64,000 nt of DNA from Novosphingobium sp. Leaf2 (lineage in GTDB: Bacteria; Pseudomonadota; Alphaproteobacteria; Sphingomonadales; Sphingomonadaceae). The position numbers and the translations under genes are program-made. The notes below the pieces were generated by a model. It saw nothing but the letters and a program-made list of their open reading frames with translations. It had not been told where the DNA came from and did not search any database. The stretch covers positions 124,307 through 188,306 of the forward strand of contig NZ_LMJY01000016.1 in assembly GCF_001421325.1 (NCBI RefSeq), written 5' to 3'. This document shows, in pieces, positions 51,297 to 61,377 of this stretch. How positions within the stretch are numbered: the first letter of the stretch is position 1; every line of letters begins with the position of its first letter.

Positions 51297-52745
51297 ATGA
51301 AGCAGCGATCAACAGGTAAGGGGCGATCCATGTCCAAACCTCCCAGCAAGTCCGGTGGCCGATCCGGCGGCAATTTCAACGGAACGTCCGGCGGCTCCGG
51401 TCGTGGCCGCCGCCCCGGCGGCACCCCGCGCGATGGCTCGTCGTTCGTAGACGGCCCGCGCGGCCCTGCGCGCTCCGGCCCCCGTTCGGCAGGCCCCCGT
51501 TCCGCTGACACACGCGATGGCGCGCCCCGCAGCGGCAAGCCTTATGGCGACCGGCCCCGTGAAGACCGGCCGCGCAGCGACAAGCCTCGCGGCAACAGGC
51601 CGTATGGCGACAGGCCACAGGGCGATCGCCCGCAACGCGGCGAGCGGCCCGGCACCCGCGAGGGATCGCGCGAAGGTGGATTGCGTGCATCCGCCGGTGA
51701 GCGCGAACGCGATACCGCACCGCGTGACGATCGGCCGCGTAGCGACACCACGCGCGGCAGCTACAACAGCGCCGGCAGTAACGCGCGCGGTCCCCGTGGC
51801 CGCGACGAGCGTCCTTACGGTGCGCGCAACGACCGGTACACCCCGCGCGATCAGCGTTACGGCGGTGGCAGTGGACGCGGTCGTGCCGATGCGCCACGCC
51901 CTGTGCACAAGCCCGGACCCGCTCCGCGCGCGGCAGCCCCTACCCCCAAGGACCCCACCCTGCCCGCGCGCGAGGGTGAGCGAATCGCCAAGCTGCTGGC
52001 CCGGGCCGGCATCGCCAGCCGCCGCGAAGTGGAGCGGATCATCATCGAAGGCCGCGTGAAGCTTGGCGATCAGGTGATCGAGACGCCGTCCACCGTGCTC
52101 ACCAGTCTGGCCGGCGTCACTGTAGACGGCAACCCCGTGCAGGAACCCGAAGGCACGCGCCTGTTCCTGTTCCACAAGCCCGCCGGCCTGATCACCGCCG
52201 AGCGCGATCCCGCCGGACGGCCCACGATCTACGCCGCGCTGCGCAACGCGCTTCCCGAGGGCACCGGGCGGGTCATGCCGATCGGCCGCCTTGACCTTAG
52301 CACCGAAGGCTTGCTGCTGCTGACCAACGACGGCGAATTCAAGCGCCAGCTGGAACTTCCCGCCACCGGCGTGCCGCGCACCTACCGCGCGCGCACTTTC
52401 GGCGACATCACGCAAGGCCGGCTTGAGGATCTGATGGAAGGCATCGAGGTTGACGGGGTGATCTATGGCAAGATCAACGCCAACATGGAGCGCCGCACCG
52501 GACGCAACCAGTGGATCGAGATGACCCTGACCGAAGGCAAGAACCGCGAAGTGCGCCGCGTGCTCGAAGCACTGGACCTGCAGGTAAGTCGCCTAATCCG
52601 CGTGTCCTACGGCCCCTTCCTGCTGGGTGATCTGCCCAAGGGCGCGGCTGGCGAAGTGGCCCAGCGCGATCTGGATAACTTCCGCCGCACCCTGCCCGCA
52701 CTGAAAAACGCAGACCGTGGCGCGACCGGGGAGCCCGAGGCTTGA
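51297..52745 (+). CDS. RluB-type rRNA pseudouridine synthase with long disordered N-terminus
   Basis: 482 residues. The first 220 or so are low complexity, rich in Arg, Gly, Pro, Asp and Ser, with repeated units such as PYGDRP (residues 82 and 102) and DRPR/SDKPRG. Then an S4 RNA-binding domain (ERIAKLLARAGIASRREVER, from about 228) and the RsuA/RluB catalytic domain with GRLDLSTEGLLLLTNDGE (catalytic Asp in GRLD) and EGKNREVRRV. Likely target is 23S rRNA position 2605. GGGAAGG precedes the ATG; the ATG at 51330 is an alternative. Overlaps rsmD by 4 bp. Confidence 0.92.
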   Translation: MKQRSTGKGRSMSKPPSKSGGRSGGNFNGTSGGSGRGRRPGGTPRDGSSFVDGPRGPARSGPRSAGPRSADTRDGAPRSGKPYGDRPREDRPRSDKPRGNRPYGDRPQGDRPQRGERPGTREGSREGGLRASAGERERDTAPRDDRPRSDTTRGSYNSAGSNARGPRGRDERPYGARNDRYTPRDQRYGGGSGRGRADAPRPVHKPGPAPRAAAPTPKDPTLPAREGERIAKLLARAGIASRREVERIIIEGRVKLGDQVIETPSTVLTSLAGVTVDGNPVQEPEGTRLFLFHKPAGLITAERDPAGRPTIYAALRNALPEGTGRVMPIGRLDLSTEGLLLLTNDGEFKRQLELPATGVPRTYRARTFGDITQGRLEDLMEGIEVDGVIYGKINANMERRTGRNQWIEMTLTEGKNREVRRVLEALDLQVSRLIRVSYGPFLLGDLPKGAAGEVAQRDLDNFRRTLPALKNADRGATGEPEA

Positions 52746-53305
52746 GTACGGGCCTGCGCATCATCGCCGGCCAGTGGCGCGGCCGCAAACTTGCCGCGCC
52801 CGAAGGCGAAGGCACCCGCCCCACCACCGACCGCACGCGCGAGACGCTGTTCTCGATGCTGGTGAGCCGGCTGGGCGATTTCGAGGGACTGAAGGTCGCC
52901 GACCTGTTTGCCGGCTCGGGCGCTCTGGGGCTTGAGGCATTGTCACGCGGGGCCGCGCATTGCCTGTTCGTAGAGCAGGATTCCGCCGCGATCCGGGCGA
53001 TCCGCACCAACATCGCCAACCTGCAAGCGCAAGGACGCTCGGACGTGCGCGCTTCCTCCGTCCTGTCGCTGGGGACGGCAAAGGAACCGCTGGATCTTGT
53101 GCTGCTCGACCCGCCGTACGCCACCGGCGCGGGCGCTGTCGCGATCGACAAACTGGCCCGGCTGGGCTGGATCGGCGAGGGCACGTGGGTGAGCCTGGAA
53201 ACCGGCAAGGGCGAGCAGGTGTCCGTCAAAGGCTTCGAAACCGACGCCACGCGCGATGTCGGCAAGGCATGCCTGCATCTGCTGCGCCGCACCGCCGAGG
53301 CCTGA
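52742..53305 (+). CDS. rsmD: 16S rRNA (guanine966-N2)-methyltransferase
   Basis: 187 residues. TTG start at 52742 overlapping the previous stop (TTGA); no ATG is available at the right place. Signatures: LRIIAGQWRGRKLAAPEGEG, RPTTDRTRETLFSML, SAM loop VADLFAGSGALGLEALSRGA and the catalytic LLDPPY. Methylates G966 of 16S rRNA. Coupled to an rRNA pseudouridine synthase, so the pair forms an rRNA-modification operon. Confidence 0.95.
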   Translation: MSTGLRIIAGQWRGRKLAAPEGEGTRPTTDRTRETLFSMLVSRLGDFEGLKVADLFAGSGALGLEALSRGAAHCLFVEQDSAAIRAIRTNIANLQAQGRSDVRASSVLSLGTAKEPLDLVLLDPPYATGAGAVAIDKLARLGWIGEGTWVSLETGKGEQVSVKGFETDATRDVGKACLHLLRRTAEA

Positions 53306-53322
53306 CGGCTCCAATTACGCAA

Positions 53323-53348
53323 AAAGGGTGCCGGTTTCCCGGCACCCT
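53323..53348. terminator. Terminator between rsmD and the convergent gene
   Basis: AAGGGTGCCGG (53323-53333), a short loop, CCGGCACCCTT (53338-53348). A run of A before it gives TTTTT on the minus strand, so it best terminates the minus-strand gene. Confidence 0.85.
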
Positions 53349-53366
53349 TCCTTGCGCTAAACGGAC

Positions 53367-53948
53367 TTACTTGCCGCCGCGGTTGCGACAGTTGTCGGTC
53401 ACCGTTTTGCTGCAGACCGGGTAGGTCTTGTTCATTTCGGTGGCGGGCGGCGGGGTGTTCGCGCCCTTGTACGGCCCCCCCTGATAGCTGGGGTCGGCCG
53501 GCATCGCCGGCGGCACCGGCTGCGCGGCGGACTGCGGATCAGGAACGCCGGCGGTTGGCATGCCTTCCCCCGGAGGATTCGCCTGCCCCGGTGGGGTGGT
53601 GGGGGTCTGCCCGTTCATCTGCTGCATCACCGAGTTCCACGCGATCTGACGCTGTTCGGGCGTCATCTTATAGATTTGGCCGCGCTGGTCAGCGGTCAGC
53701 GCCCAATAGCCCTTCTGTTGTTCGGGCGTCAGCGTCCAGTAATAGACCTTGTATTCGTTCGGCCACGCATCGTAATCGGCCTTCTGGCTGGCTTCCCAGG
53801 CCTCATACGTGGCTTTCTGCTCGGGCGTCATCATCGGCGCTGCGGTGGTGGTCGGGGCGGGCGGCGGCGGGACGTCCTGCGCCTGGCTCATCACCGGGAT
53901 GGCCAGCAGCGCCAGCGCAGCGGAACCCGCCATCAAAAATCTACGCAT
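53367..53948 (-). CDS. Secreted protein with TPEQ repeats
   Basis: 193 residues from the ATG at 53946-53948. Signal peptide MRRFLMAGSAALALLAIP, cut near SQA-Q. A Pro/Thr-rich stretch precedes three TPEQ units (residues 41, 74, 96) and a TADQ unit (85) with Tyr/Trp between them (LTPEQQKGYWALTADQRGQI). The C-terminal third is Pro-rich and ends with VCSKTVTDNCRNRGGK, two cysteines that may pair. Resembles secreted proteins of unknown function common in sphingomonads. Confidence 0.82.
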   Translation of the reverse strand: MRRFLMAGSAALALLAIPVMSQAQDVPPPPAPTTTAAPMMTPEQKATYEAWEASQKADYDAWPNEYKVYYWTLTPEQQKGYWALTADQRGQIYKMTPEQRQIAWNSVMQQMNGQTPTTPPGQANPPGEGMPTAGVPDPQSAAQPVPPAMPADPSYQGGPYKGANTPPPATEMNKTYPVCSKTVTDNCRNRGGK

Positions 53949-54060
53949 CGAAACTCTCCATCTGTTCTGTTGAAGCAAACGACGATCCATCGCGGGAATT
54001 GTTCCGTGTGTGCGACGAAGCGGGCTTGCACCACGATGCTGCGTTCCCTAGTTGTTCACG

Positions 54061-56361
<2,301 letters not shown>

Positions 56362-56405
56362 TCGGCCCGGCGCCGGGTTGCGCCGCGCCGTTTAACGCCT
56401 GCAGT

Positions 56406-57881
56406 TCAGCTTAAGGCCGATACGCCGAGGAAACTGGGCACCGGCCCGTTCCAGTCGTCATCGCCCGGAGCGGCGACGGGTTCTTTTGCGCGCTGGCCAC
56501 TGCGCGGTTCGCGGCGTGGTACGGATGGCGCCTTTTCGGAGCGAGCGCGACGCGGGGCGGGTGCGGCCTCCTGCACCGTATCTTCGACAACAGGCTCAGC
56601 AGCGACCGGCGTTTCCGCCTTCGCACGACGCTGCTGACGTGGTGCGGGTTCCTCGCGTGCGGGCTGCTCTTCCCGAGCGGGCTTGTCCTCGCGGGCCGGC
56701 TTGTCCGCGCGCTGCGTCTTGCGCGCACGCGCAGGCTTTTCGTCCTGCGCGACCGGCGTATCGTCCGCACCCATGGTGTAGATGGGGATCGGGCCGCCGG
56801 TCAGCTTCTCGACGTTGGCAATTGCCTCGGCATCTTCCGGCGCTACGAAGGTGAACGCGCGGCCCGTTGCACCGCCGCGACCGGTGCGGCCGATGCGGTG
56901 GACGTAATCGTCCGGGTGCCAGGGCGTGTCGAAGTTGAAGACGTGGCTGACGCCCTTGACGTCCAGACCGCGCGCCGCGACGTCGGAGGCGCACAGGATG
57001 CTGATCTCGCCCGCCTTGAACCGGTCCAACTCGGCGTTGCGCGATGCCTGGTCCATGTCGCCGTGAATTTCGCCGGCGGAGAAGCCGGACTGCTTCAGGC
57101 TCTTGGCCAGTTCGCGCACGGTGGTCTTGCGGTTGGCGAAGACGATAGCGGTGGTCACGTTGTCCGTGCGCAGCAGTTCGCGCAGCACATCGCGCTTCTT
57201 GCGCGTGGTGACGGCCACCTTGTGCTGGACGATGTTGAGATTGTTGGAGGCCGGGCGCGCAACCTCGATGTACTTGGGGTTGGTCAGAAAGCGGTCGGCC
57301 AGCTTCTTGATTACCGGCGGCATCGTGGCCGAGAACAGCAGCGTCTGGCGATTGGCCGGAAGCTTGGAGCAGATCGTCTCGATATCAGGGATGAAGCCCA
57401 TGTCGAGCATCCGGTCCGCCTCGTCGATGACCAGCAGCTCGCAACCGCTGAGCATGATCTTGCCACGCTCGAACAAGTCCATCAGGCGGCCCGGCGTGGC
57501 GATCAGCACATCGACGCCGTCGGACAGCGCCTTGACCTGATCGCCCATCTGCACGCCGCCGATCAGCAGCGCCATCTTGAGATTGTGGTTCTTGCCGTAC
57601 TTCTCGAAATTCTCAGCCACCTGCGCGGCGAGTTCGCGCGTCGGTTCGAGGATCAGCGAGCGGGGCATGCGGGCACGGCGACGGCCATGACCCAGGATGT
57701 CGATCATCGGCAGGACGAAGGCGGCGGTCTTGCCGGTGCCCGTCTGGGCGATGCCGATGATGTCCTTCATCATCAGCACCGGCGGGATCGTCTGCGCCTG
57801 GATCGGAGTCGGCTCCGTATAGCCCGCGGATATAACCGCTTGCAGCAATTCGTCAGACAGGCCGAGATCGGCAAAGCTCAT
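56406..57881 (-). CDS. DEAD-box RNA helicase
   Basis: 491 residues from the ATG at 57879-57881 (MSFADLGLSDELLQAV). Q motif, AQTGTGKTAAFVLP, PTRELAAQV, ATPGRLMDL, DEAD in VIDEADRMLDMGF, SATMP, VFANRKTT, ASDVAARGLDV and HRIGRTGR are all present. After residue 375 a charged tail of about 110 residues, rich in Arg, Lys, Glu, Ala and Pro, is likely disordered and RNA-binding. RhlE-type by overall layout; exact paralogue (RhlE, DbpA, CsdA) not decided. Convergent with uvrD. Confidence 0.95.
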   Translation of the reverse strand: MSFADLGLSDELLQAVISAGYTEPTPIQAQTIPPVLMMKDIIGIAQTGTGKTAAFVLPMIDILGHGRRRARMPRSLILEPTRELAAQVAENFEKYGKNHNLKMALLIGGVQMGDQVKALSDGVDVLIATPGRLMDLFERGKIMLSGCELLVIDEADRMLDMGFIPDIETICSKLPANRQTLLFSATMPPVIKKLADRFLTNPKYIEVARPASNNLNIVQHKVAVTTRKKRDVLRELLRTDNVTTAIVFANRKTTVRELAKSLKQSGFSAGEIHGDMDQASRNAELDRFKAGEISILCASDVAARGLDVKGVSHVFNFDTPWHPDDYVHRIGRTGRGGATGRAFTFVAPEDAEAIANVEKLTGGPIPIYTMGADDTPVAQDEKPARARKTQRADKPAREDKPAREEQPAREEPAPRQQRRAKAETPVAAEPVVEDTVQEAAPAPRRARSEKAPSVPRREPRSGQRAKEPVAAPGDDDWNGPVPSFLGVSALS

Positions 57882-58029
57882 AGGCAGTGTAATTTTCCGA
57901 TAAATATTTGAAATCGCCAGCGCAGCAGGAAAACGAATGGGGGCAGCCCCGCCCGCGACACCTGCCGGGCGCCTGCGCCCCTTAGTCGCCAAAATGCGCC
58001 AAAGTCAAGGAATTCCGCCTGTGGCAGCC

Positions 58030-58629
58030 TTACCGGTCAGGCGCCACGAGTTGGCGTATCCGGGTCAGGGTGCAGTTCATCCCGCTGCGTGACAGCAAGG
58101 TGTCGCGATTGGCGCACAACCGCCCGTCTTCGCTGCGCTCCAGGTAGAACCCCGAATAGAAATCGCGCGCCCTGCAGGACCGGCCCACTTCGGCCCGCAC
58201 CAGCGTGCGGTCACGCATGAAAAGGAGCAGGCGATTGTCGCGGTCGGGACGCACGCTGGCAATGCCGGCAATCGGAACGCACTTGCCGATCTTGCGCTCC
58301 GACAACTGATCGACGGACCACGGTGTGCCAACGATCATCGGGGGCATCGGCAGCGAACCGCGCGGGCTGATGCGGATTGTCATGCGCTGTTCTATGCGGA
58401 TCTGCGCCGCGTCGTCAGGGCCGACCGCGCCCAGAATTCCGAGCGGAAACGGCCATTCGGCATTCATGCCGTCGATGTCCTGCGGCGGCCACAATGGCGC
58501 GTTTTCGGTCTCTTTGCCGGGAGCGGTGGCCGGCTCGTCCTTTACCGGTGCCATGCGCGCATCGTCCCCTGCGCCCGCTGCGGGCAGCAGCAGGAGCAAT
58601 GGATACAGCAAGGCGGTGGTGAAACTCAT
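58030..58629 (-). CDS. Secreted protein of unknown function
   Basis: 199 residues with a signal peptide (MSFTTALLYPLLLLLPAAGA). A Pro/Glu-rich linker (KDEPATAPGKETENAPLWPP) is followed by a conserved-looking domain (IRIEQRMTIRISPRGSLP, KIGKCVPIAGIASVRPDRDN, RLLLFMRDRTLVRAEVGRSC) with cysteines in CVPI, SCRARDFYSGF, LCANRD and NCTL that could form two disulphides. 148 bp upstream of the helicase gene on the same strand. No family recognised with confidence. Confidence 0.78.
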   Translation of the reverse strand: MSFTTALLYPLLLLLPAAGAGDDARMAPVKDEPATAPGKETENAPLWPPQDIDGMNAEWPFPLGILGAVGPDDAAQIRIEQRMTIRISPRGSLPMPPMIVGTPWSVDQLSERKIGKCVPIAGIASVRPDRDNRLLLFMRDRTLVRAEVGRSCRARDFYSGFYLERSEDGRLCANRDTLLSRSGMNCTLTRIRQLVAPDR

Positions 58630-58780
58630 TCGCGATACGTTCCCTCGACGATCGGCGTGCAGATTGCCCCGGCTTACCCCGATCGCTTGAACCCTTGCTT
58701 AACTCGAATACCAGCGCCTAGTATGTTTCCACCGCGCTTCAGTGATGAAACCTGCCGCTCGCTGTGCCATATCAGCCGTC

Positions 58781-60217
58781 ATGAACGCACCTGCCAGCAT
58801 CACGCCCGATACCTTTCTCAGCGCCGCCGCCGACCTGCTTGGCCCGCGCGGGTTGACCACCGACCCCGAACTCGTCGAGCCCTGGCTGACGGACTGGCGC
58901 GGCCGCTACACCGGCAAGGCCTGCGCGCTGGCTTCACCCGCCAACGTAGAAGAGCTTTCGGCGCTGGTGCGCCTGTGCGCGCAGCACGGCGTGCCGATCG
59001 TGCCGCAAGGGGGCAATTCGGGCATGTCCGGCGGGGCGACACCGGATGAAAGCGGCACGGCGCTGCTGCTCTCGATGCGGCGGATGAACGCCATCCGCAG
59101 CGTGGATGTCGAGGGCCGGCGCGCTACGTGCGAGGCCGGCGTGATCCTGCAGACCCTGCACGAGGCGGCGGAGGCGCAAGGCTTGCGCTTTCCCCTCACG
59201 CTGGGCGGCAAAGGATCGGCCACGGTCGGCGGGCTGATCTCCACCAACGCGGGCGGCTCCCAAGTGCTGCGCCACGGCTCGATGCGCGCGATGGTGCTGG
59301 GGCTGGAAGCGGTGCTGGCGGACGGGCAGGTGTTCTCACAGTTGACCCCGTTGAAGAAGGACAATCGCGGTTTCGATCTCAAGCAGTTGCTGATCGGTTC
59401 GGAAGGCACGCTGGGGATCGTCACCGCCGCAACCCTGGCGCTGTCTCCCGCCGTGGCGGAGCGGGTGGTAATCTGGGCCGGCGTCGCGTCCCTCCCCGCC
59501 GCGCGCGCGCTGCTGCTGCATTGCGACGATGCGGTGAGCGACGCGCTTGAAGGGTTCGAGGTGATGCCGCAGGCCAGCATCGACGCGGTAGTCGATCATA
59601 TGCCCACGGTGCGCCTGCCGCTGGCGGGCCGGCACGCATGGCATGTGCTGATCGAAGTGGTGGCAGACCGCGCCAGCGTTGCCACCCTGCGCGAACGGTG
59701 CGAGACGATGATGGCCGACGCTTTCGAAGCGGATTTGCTGGAGGACGCCGTGCTGTCCGCCAACGAAGCGCAGGCCGAGGCGTTCTGGCTGATCCGTGAA
59801 ACGGTGCCGTCAGCCGAACGCGCGCGCGGCCCCGCCGTTCAGCACGACATTTCCGTACCGGTGGAGATGATGCCCGCGTTCGTGGAAGAAACCGCGCCGC
59901 TGATCGAGGCGGAATTTCCCGGCACCGAGGCCATCGCCTTCGGGCATCTGGGCGATGGCAACGTGCACTATCACGTGATCGCCCCCGGCGAGGCGGATGC
60001 GCGGGCCTGGAACGCAGGGCCGGGCAAGGCGATCAGCCGGCGGGTGCACGATCTGGTCACGCAGTGGGGCGGCTCGATCTCCGCCGAGCACGGCATCGGC
60101 CAGCTCAAGCGTGACGAACTGGCGCGGCTGGGCGATCCGGTGGCGCTGCACCTGCTGCGCACCGTGAAGCAGGCGCTGGATCCGCAAGGCCTGCTCAACC
60201 CCGGCAAGCTGGTGTAG
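58781..60217 (+). CDS. FAD-binding oxidoreductase (GlcD/D-2-hydroxyacid dehydrogenase type)
   Basis: 478 residues from the ATG at 58781. FAD-binding PCMH domain: VPIVPQGGNSGMSGGATP, LGGKGSATVGGLISTNAGGS, KKDNRGFDLKQLLIGSEGTLG; C-terminal FAD-oxidase domain with HLGDGNVHYHV, SAEHGIGQLKRDEL and the closing LDPQGLLNPGKLV. This is the family of D-lactate, D-2-hydroxyglutarate and glycolate dehydrogenases. The metal-binding His residues (HLGDGNVHYH) are present. Substrate not decidable from sequence alone. Confidence 0.93.
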   Translation: MNAPASITPDTFLSAAADLLGPRGLTTDPELVEPWLTDWRGRYTGKACALASPANVEELSALVRLCAQHGVPIVPQGGNSGMSGGATPDESGTALLLSMRRMNAIRSVDVEGRRATCEAGVILQTLHEAAEAQGLRFPLTLGGKGSATVGGLISTNAGGSQVLRHGSMRAMVLGLEAVLADGQVFSQLTPLKKDNRGFDLKQLLIGSEGTLGIVTAATLALSPAVAERVVIWAGVASLPAARALLLHCDDAVSDALEGFEVMPQASIDAVVDHMPTVRLPLAGRHAWHVLIEVVADRASVATLRERCETMMADAFEADLLEDAVLSANEAQAEAFWLIRETVPSAERARGPAVQHDISVPVEMMPAFVEETAPLIEAEFPGTEAIAFGHLGDGNVHYHVIAPGEADARAWNAGPGKAISRRVHDLVTQWGGSISAEHGIGQLKRDELARLGDPVALHLLRTVKQALDPQGLLNPGKLV

Positions 60218-60241
60218 TGCCAAACCGGTGCCGCCCCCGGC

Positions 60242-60270
60242 TTGCGCGGGCGGCGGGCAGGCCCTAAAGC
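60242..60270 (+). promoter_or_regulatory. Predicted promoter of the sapC-like gene
   Basis: TTGCGC (60242-60247), 17 bp, TAAAGC (60265-60270), 44 bp before the ATG. Confidence 0.35.
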
Positions 60271-60313
60271 GGGCGGCTTACACCAAGACTGCCCATCCTT
60301 GCGGAGAGTACCC

Positions 60314-61099
60314 ATGGCCAGCGCGCCTCAAGATCCTGCCCTGCCCTTGTTCTACAAGGACCTCATTCCTCTCAATTCGCAGCAGCATGCAGGTTGGAAG
60401 ACGCGCCCGACCGACAAGGCGACCTGGGTTGCCGGCATCAATTCGGTGCCGTTGACGGTCGAAGAGTTTCCGCAGGCCCAGCGCAACTTCCCAATCATCT
60501 TCACCGCCGGCGAAAGCCCTATCCCGCTGGTACTGATGGGCATGAACGAAGGCGCCAACGTATTCTTCGACGACGAAGGCACGATGACCGAGACGGTGTA
60601 TGTGCCGGCCTACGTGCGCCGCTATCCGTTCATGCTGGCCAAGCTGCGCCCGGACAGTGACGAGCTTTCGCTGTGCGTGGATCCCACCAGCGACCTGGTG
60701 GGTGAGATGGACGAAGGCGAGCGCCTGTTCAACGACGATGGCCAGCCCACCGAGGCCACCACCAACATGCTCCAGTTCTGCGAAAACTTCGAGATTGCCG
60801 GCACCAAGACCGCGCAGTTCATGGCGGAACTGCAAAAGCACAAGCTGCTGATGGACGGTGAGCTCAACATCGATACCGGCGGCGGCCAGCCGTTCACGTA
60901 CCGCGGGTTCCAGATGGTGGACGAAAACAAGTTGCGCGAAGTGCGCGGCGATGTGCTGCGCCAGTGGAATCAAAGCGGGCTACTGCCGCTGATCTACGCT
61001 CACCTGTTCTCACTTGAACTGGTGCGCGACATCTTCAACCGCCAGGCCGTGCAGGGCAAAGTGCCCAATTTGCCCGCCCCGGAAGCGGTAAACGCCTGA
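60314..61099 (+). CDS. SapC-like family protein
   Basis: 261 residues from the ATG at 60314 (GGAGAG upstream). SapC family layout: LFYKDLIPLNSQQHAGWKTR near the start, VPLTVEEFPQAQRNFPIIFT, VPAYVRRYPFMLAKL, then DEGERLFNDDGQPTEATTNM and a C-terminal FTYRGFQMVDENKLREV. No signal peptide or membrane segment, so cytoplasmic or peripherally attached. Named after a Campylobacter S-layer-associated gene product, but no S-layer genes are here; function unknown. Confidence 0.88.
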   Translation: MASAPQDPALPLFYKDLIPLNSQQHAGWKTRPTDKATWVAGINSVPLTVEEFPQAQRNFPIIFTAGESPIPLVLMGMNEGANVFFDDEGTMTETVYVPAYVRRYPFMLAKLRPDSDELSLCVDPTSDLVGEMDEGERLFNDDGQPTEATTNMLQFCENFEIAGTKTAQFMAELQKHKLLMDGELNIDTGGGQPFTYRGFQMVDENKLREVRGDVLRQWNQSGLLPLIYAHLFSLELVRDIFNRQAVQGKVPNLPAPEAVNA

Positions 61100-61110
61100 T
61101 CAACCACGGC

Positions 61111-61152
61111 AATCGGCGGAGTTATGACACTTTTGTCACAGTTTCGCCGATT
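61111..61152. repeat. Nested inverted repeat after the sapC-like gene
   Basis: Outer arms AATCGGCG (61111-61118) and CGCCGATT (61145-61152) enclose a perfect inner hairpin TGACA-CTTT-TGTCA (61125-61138). Could end the sapC-like transcript or bind a dimeric protein; no T-run follows on the plus strand. Confidence 0.55.
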
Positions 61153-61211
61153 CGTACCAAGGTCGATACACTTTTCTGGACTTTTCTCGGGCGATCTGCA
61201 TCAGTAATCGC

Positions 61212-61240
61212 TTGATTGTCGAAATGGGTGGCCCTATGTA
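61212..61240 (+). promoter_or_regulatory. Predicted promoter of the candidate sRNA
   Basis: TTGATT (61212-61217), 17 bp, TATGTA (61235-61240). Transcription would start near 61247. Confidence 0.55.
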
Positions 61241-61246
61241 GGTCCT

Positions 61247-61347
61247 GCCCGGCCGGCGCTACCCTCATGGCCCGTTCGGGTTGGTGCACTTCGTGCACCT
61301 CCTCCCTGAACCTTGGCCACCTCGCGCATCGCGCGAGGTGGTTTTTT
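61247..61347 (+). ncRNA. Candidate small RNA with CCUCCUCCC motif
   Basis: About 100 nt between two convergent genes. It has its own predicted promoter, a short hairpin CCCG-TT-CGGG (61271-61280), a perfect hairpin GGTGCAC-TTC-GTGCACC (61283-61299) running into CCTCCTCCC (61298-61306), and a strong terminator: CCACCTCGCGC (61317-61327), 3-nt loop, GCGCGAGGTGG (61331-61341), TTTTTT (61342-61347). The C-rich motif is complementary to Shine-Dalgarno sequences (AGGAGG) and is typical of trans-acting sRNAs. No ORF with coding features lies in it. The 5' end is inferred. Confidence 0.65.
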
Positions 61348-61377
61348 ATTGGCTGCAGCAAAAGTTCCGGCACCCTG

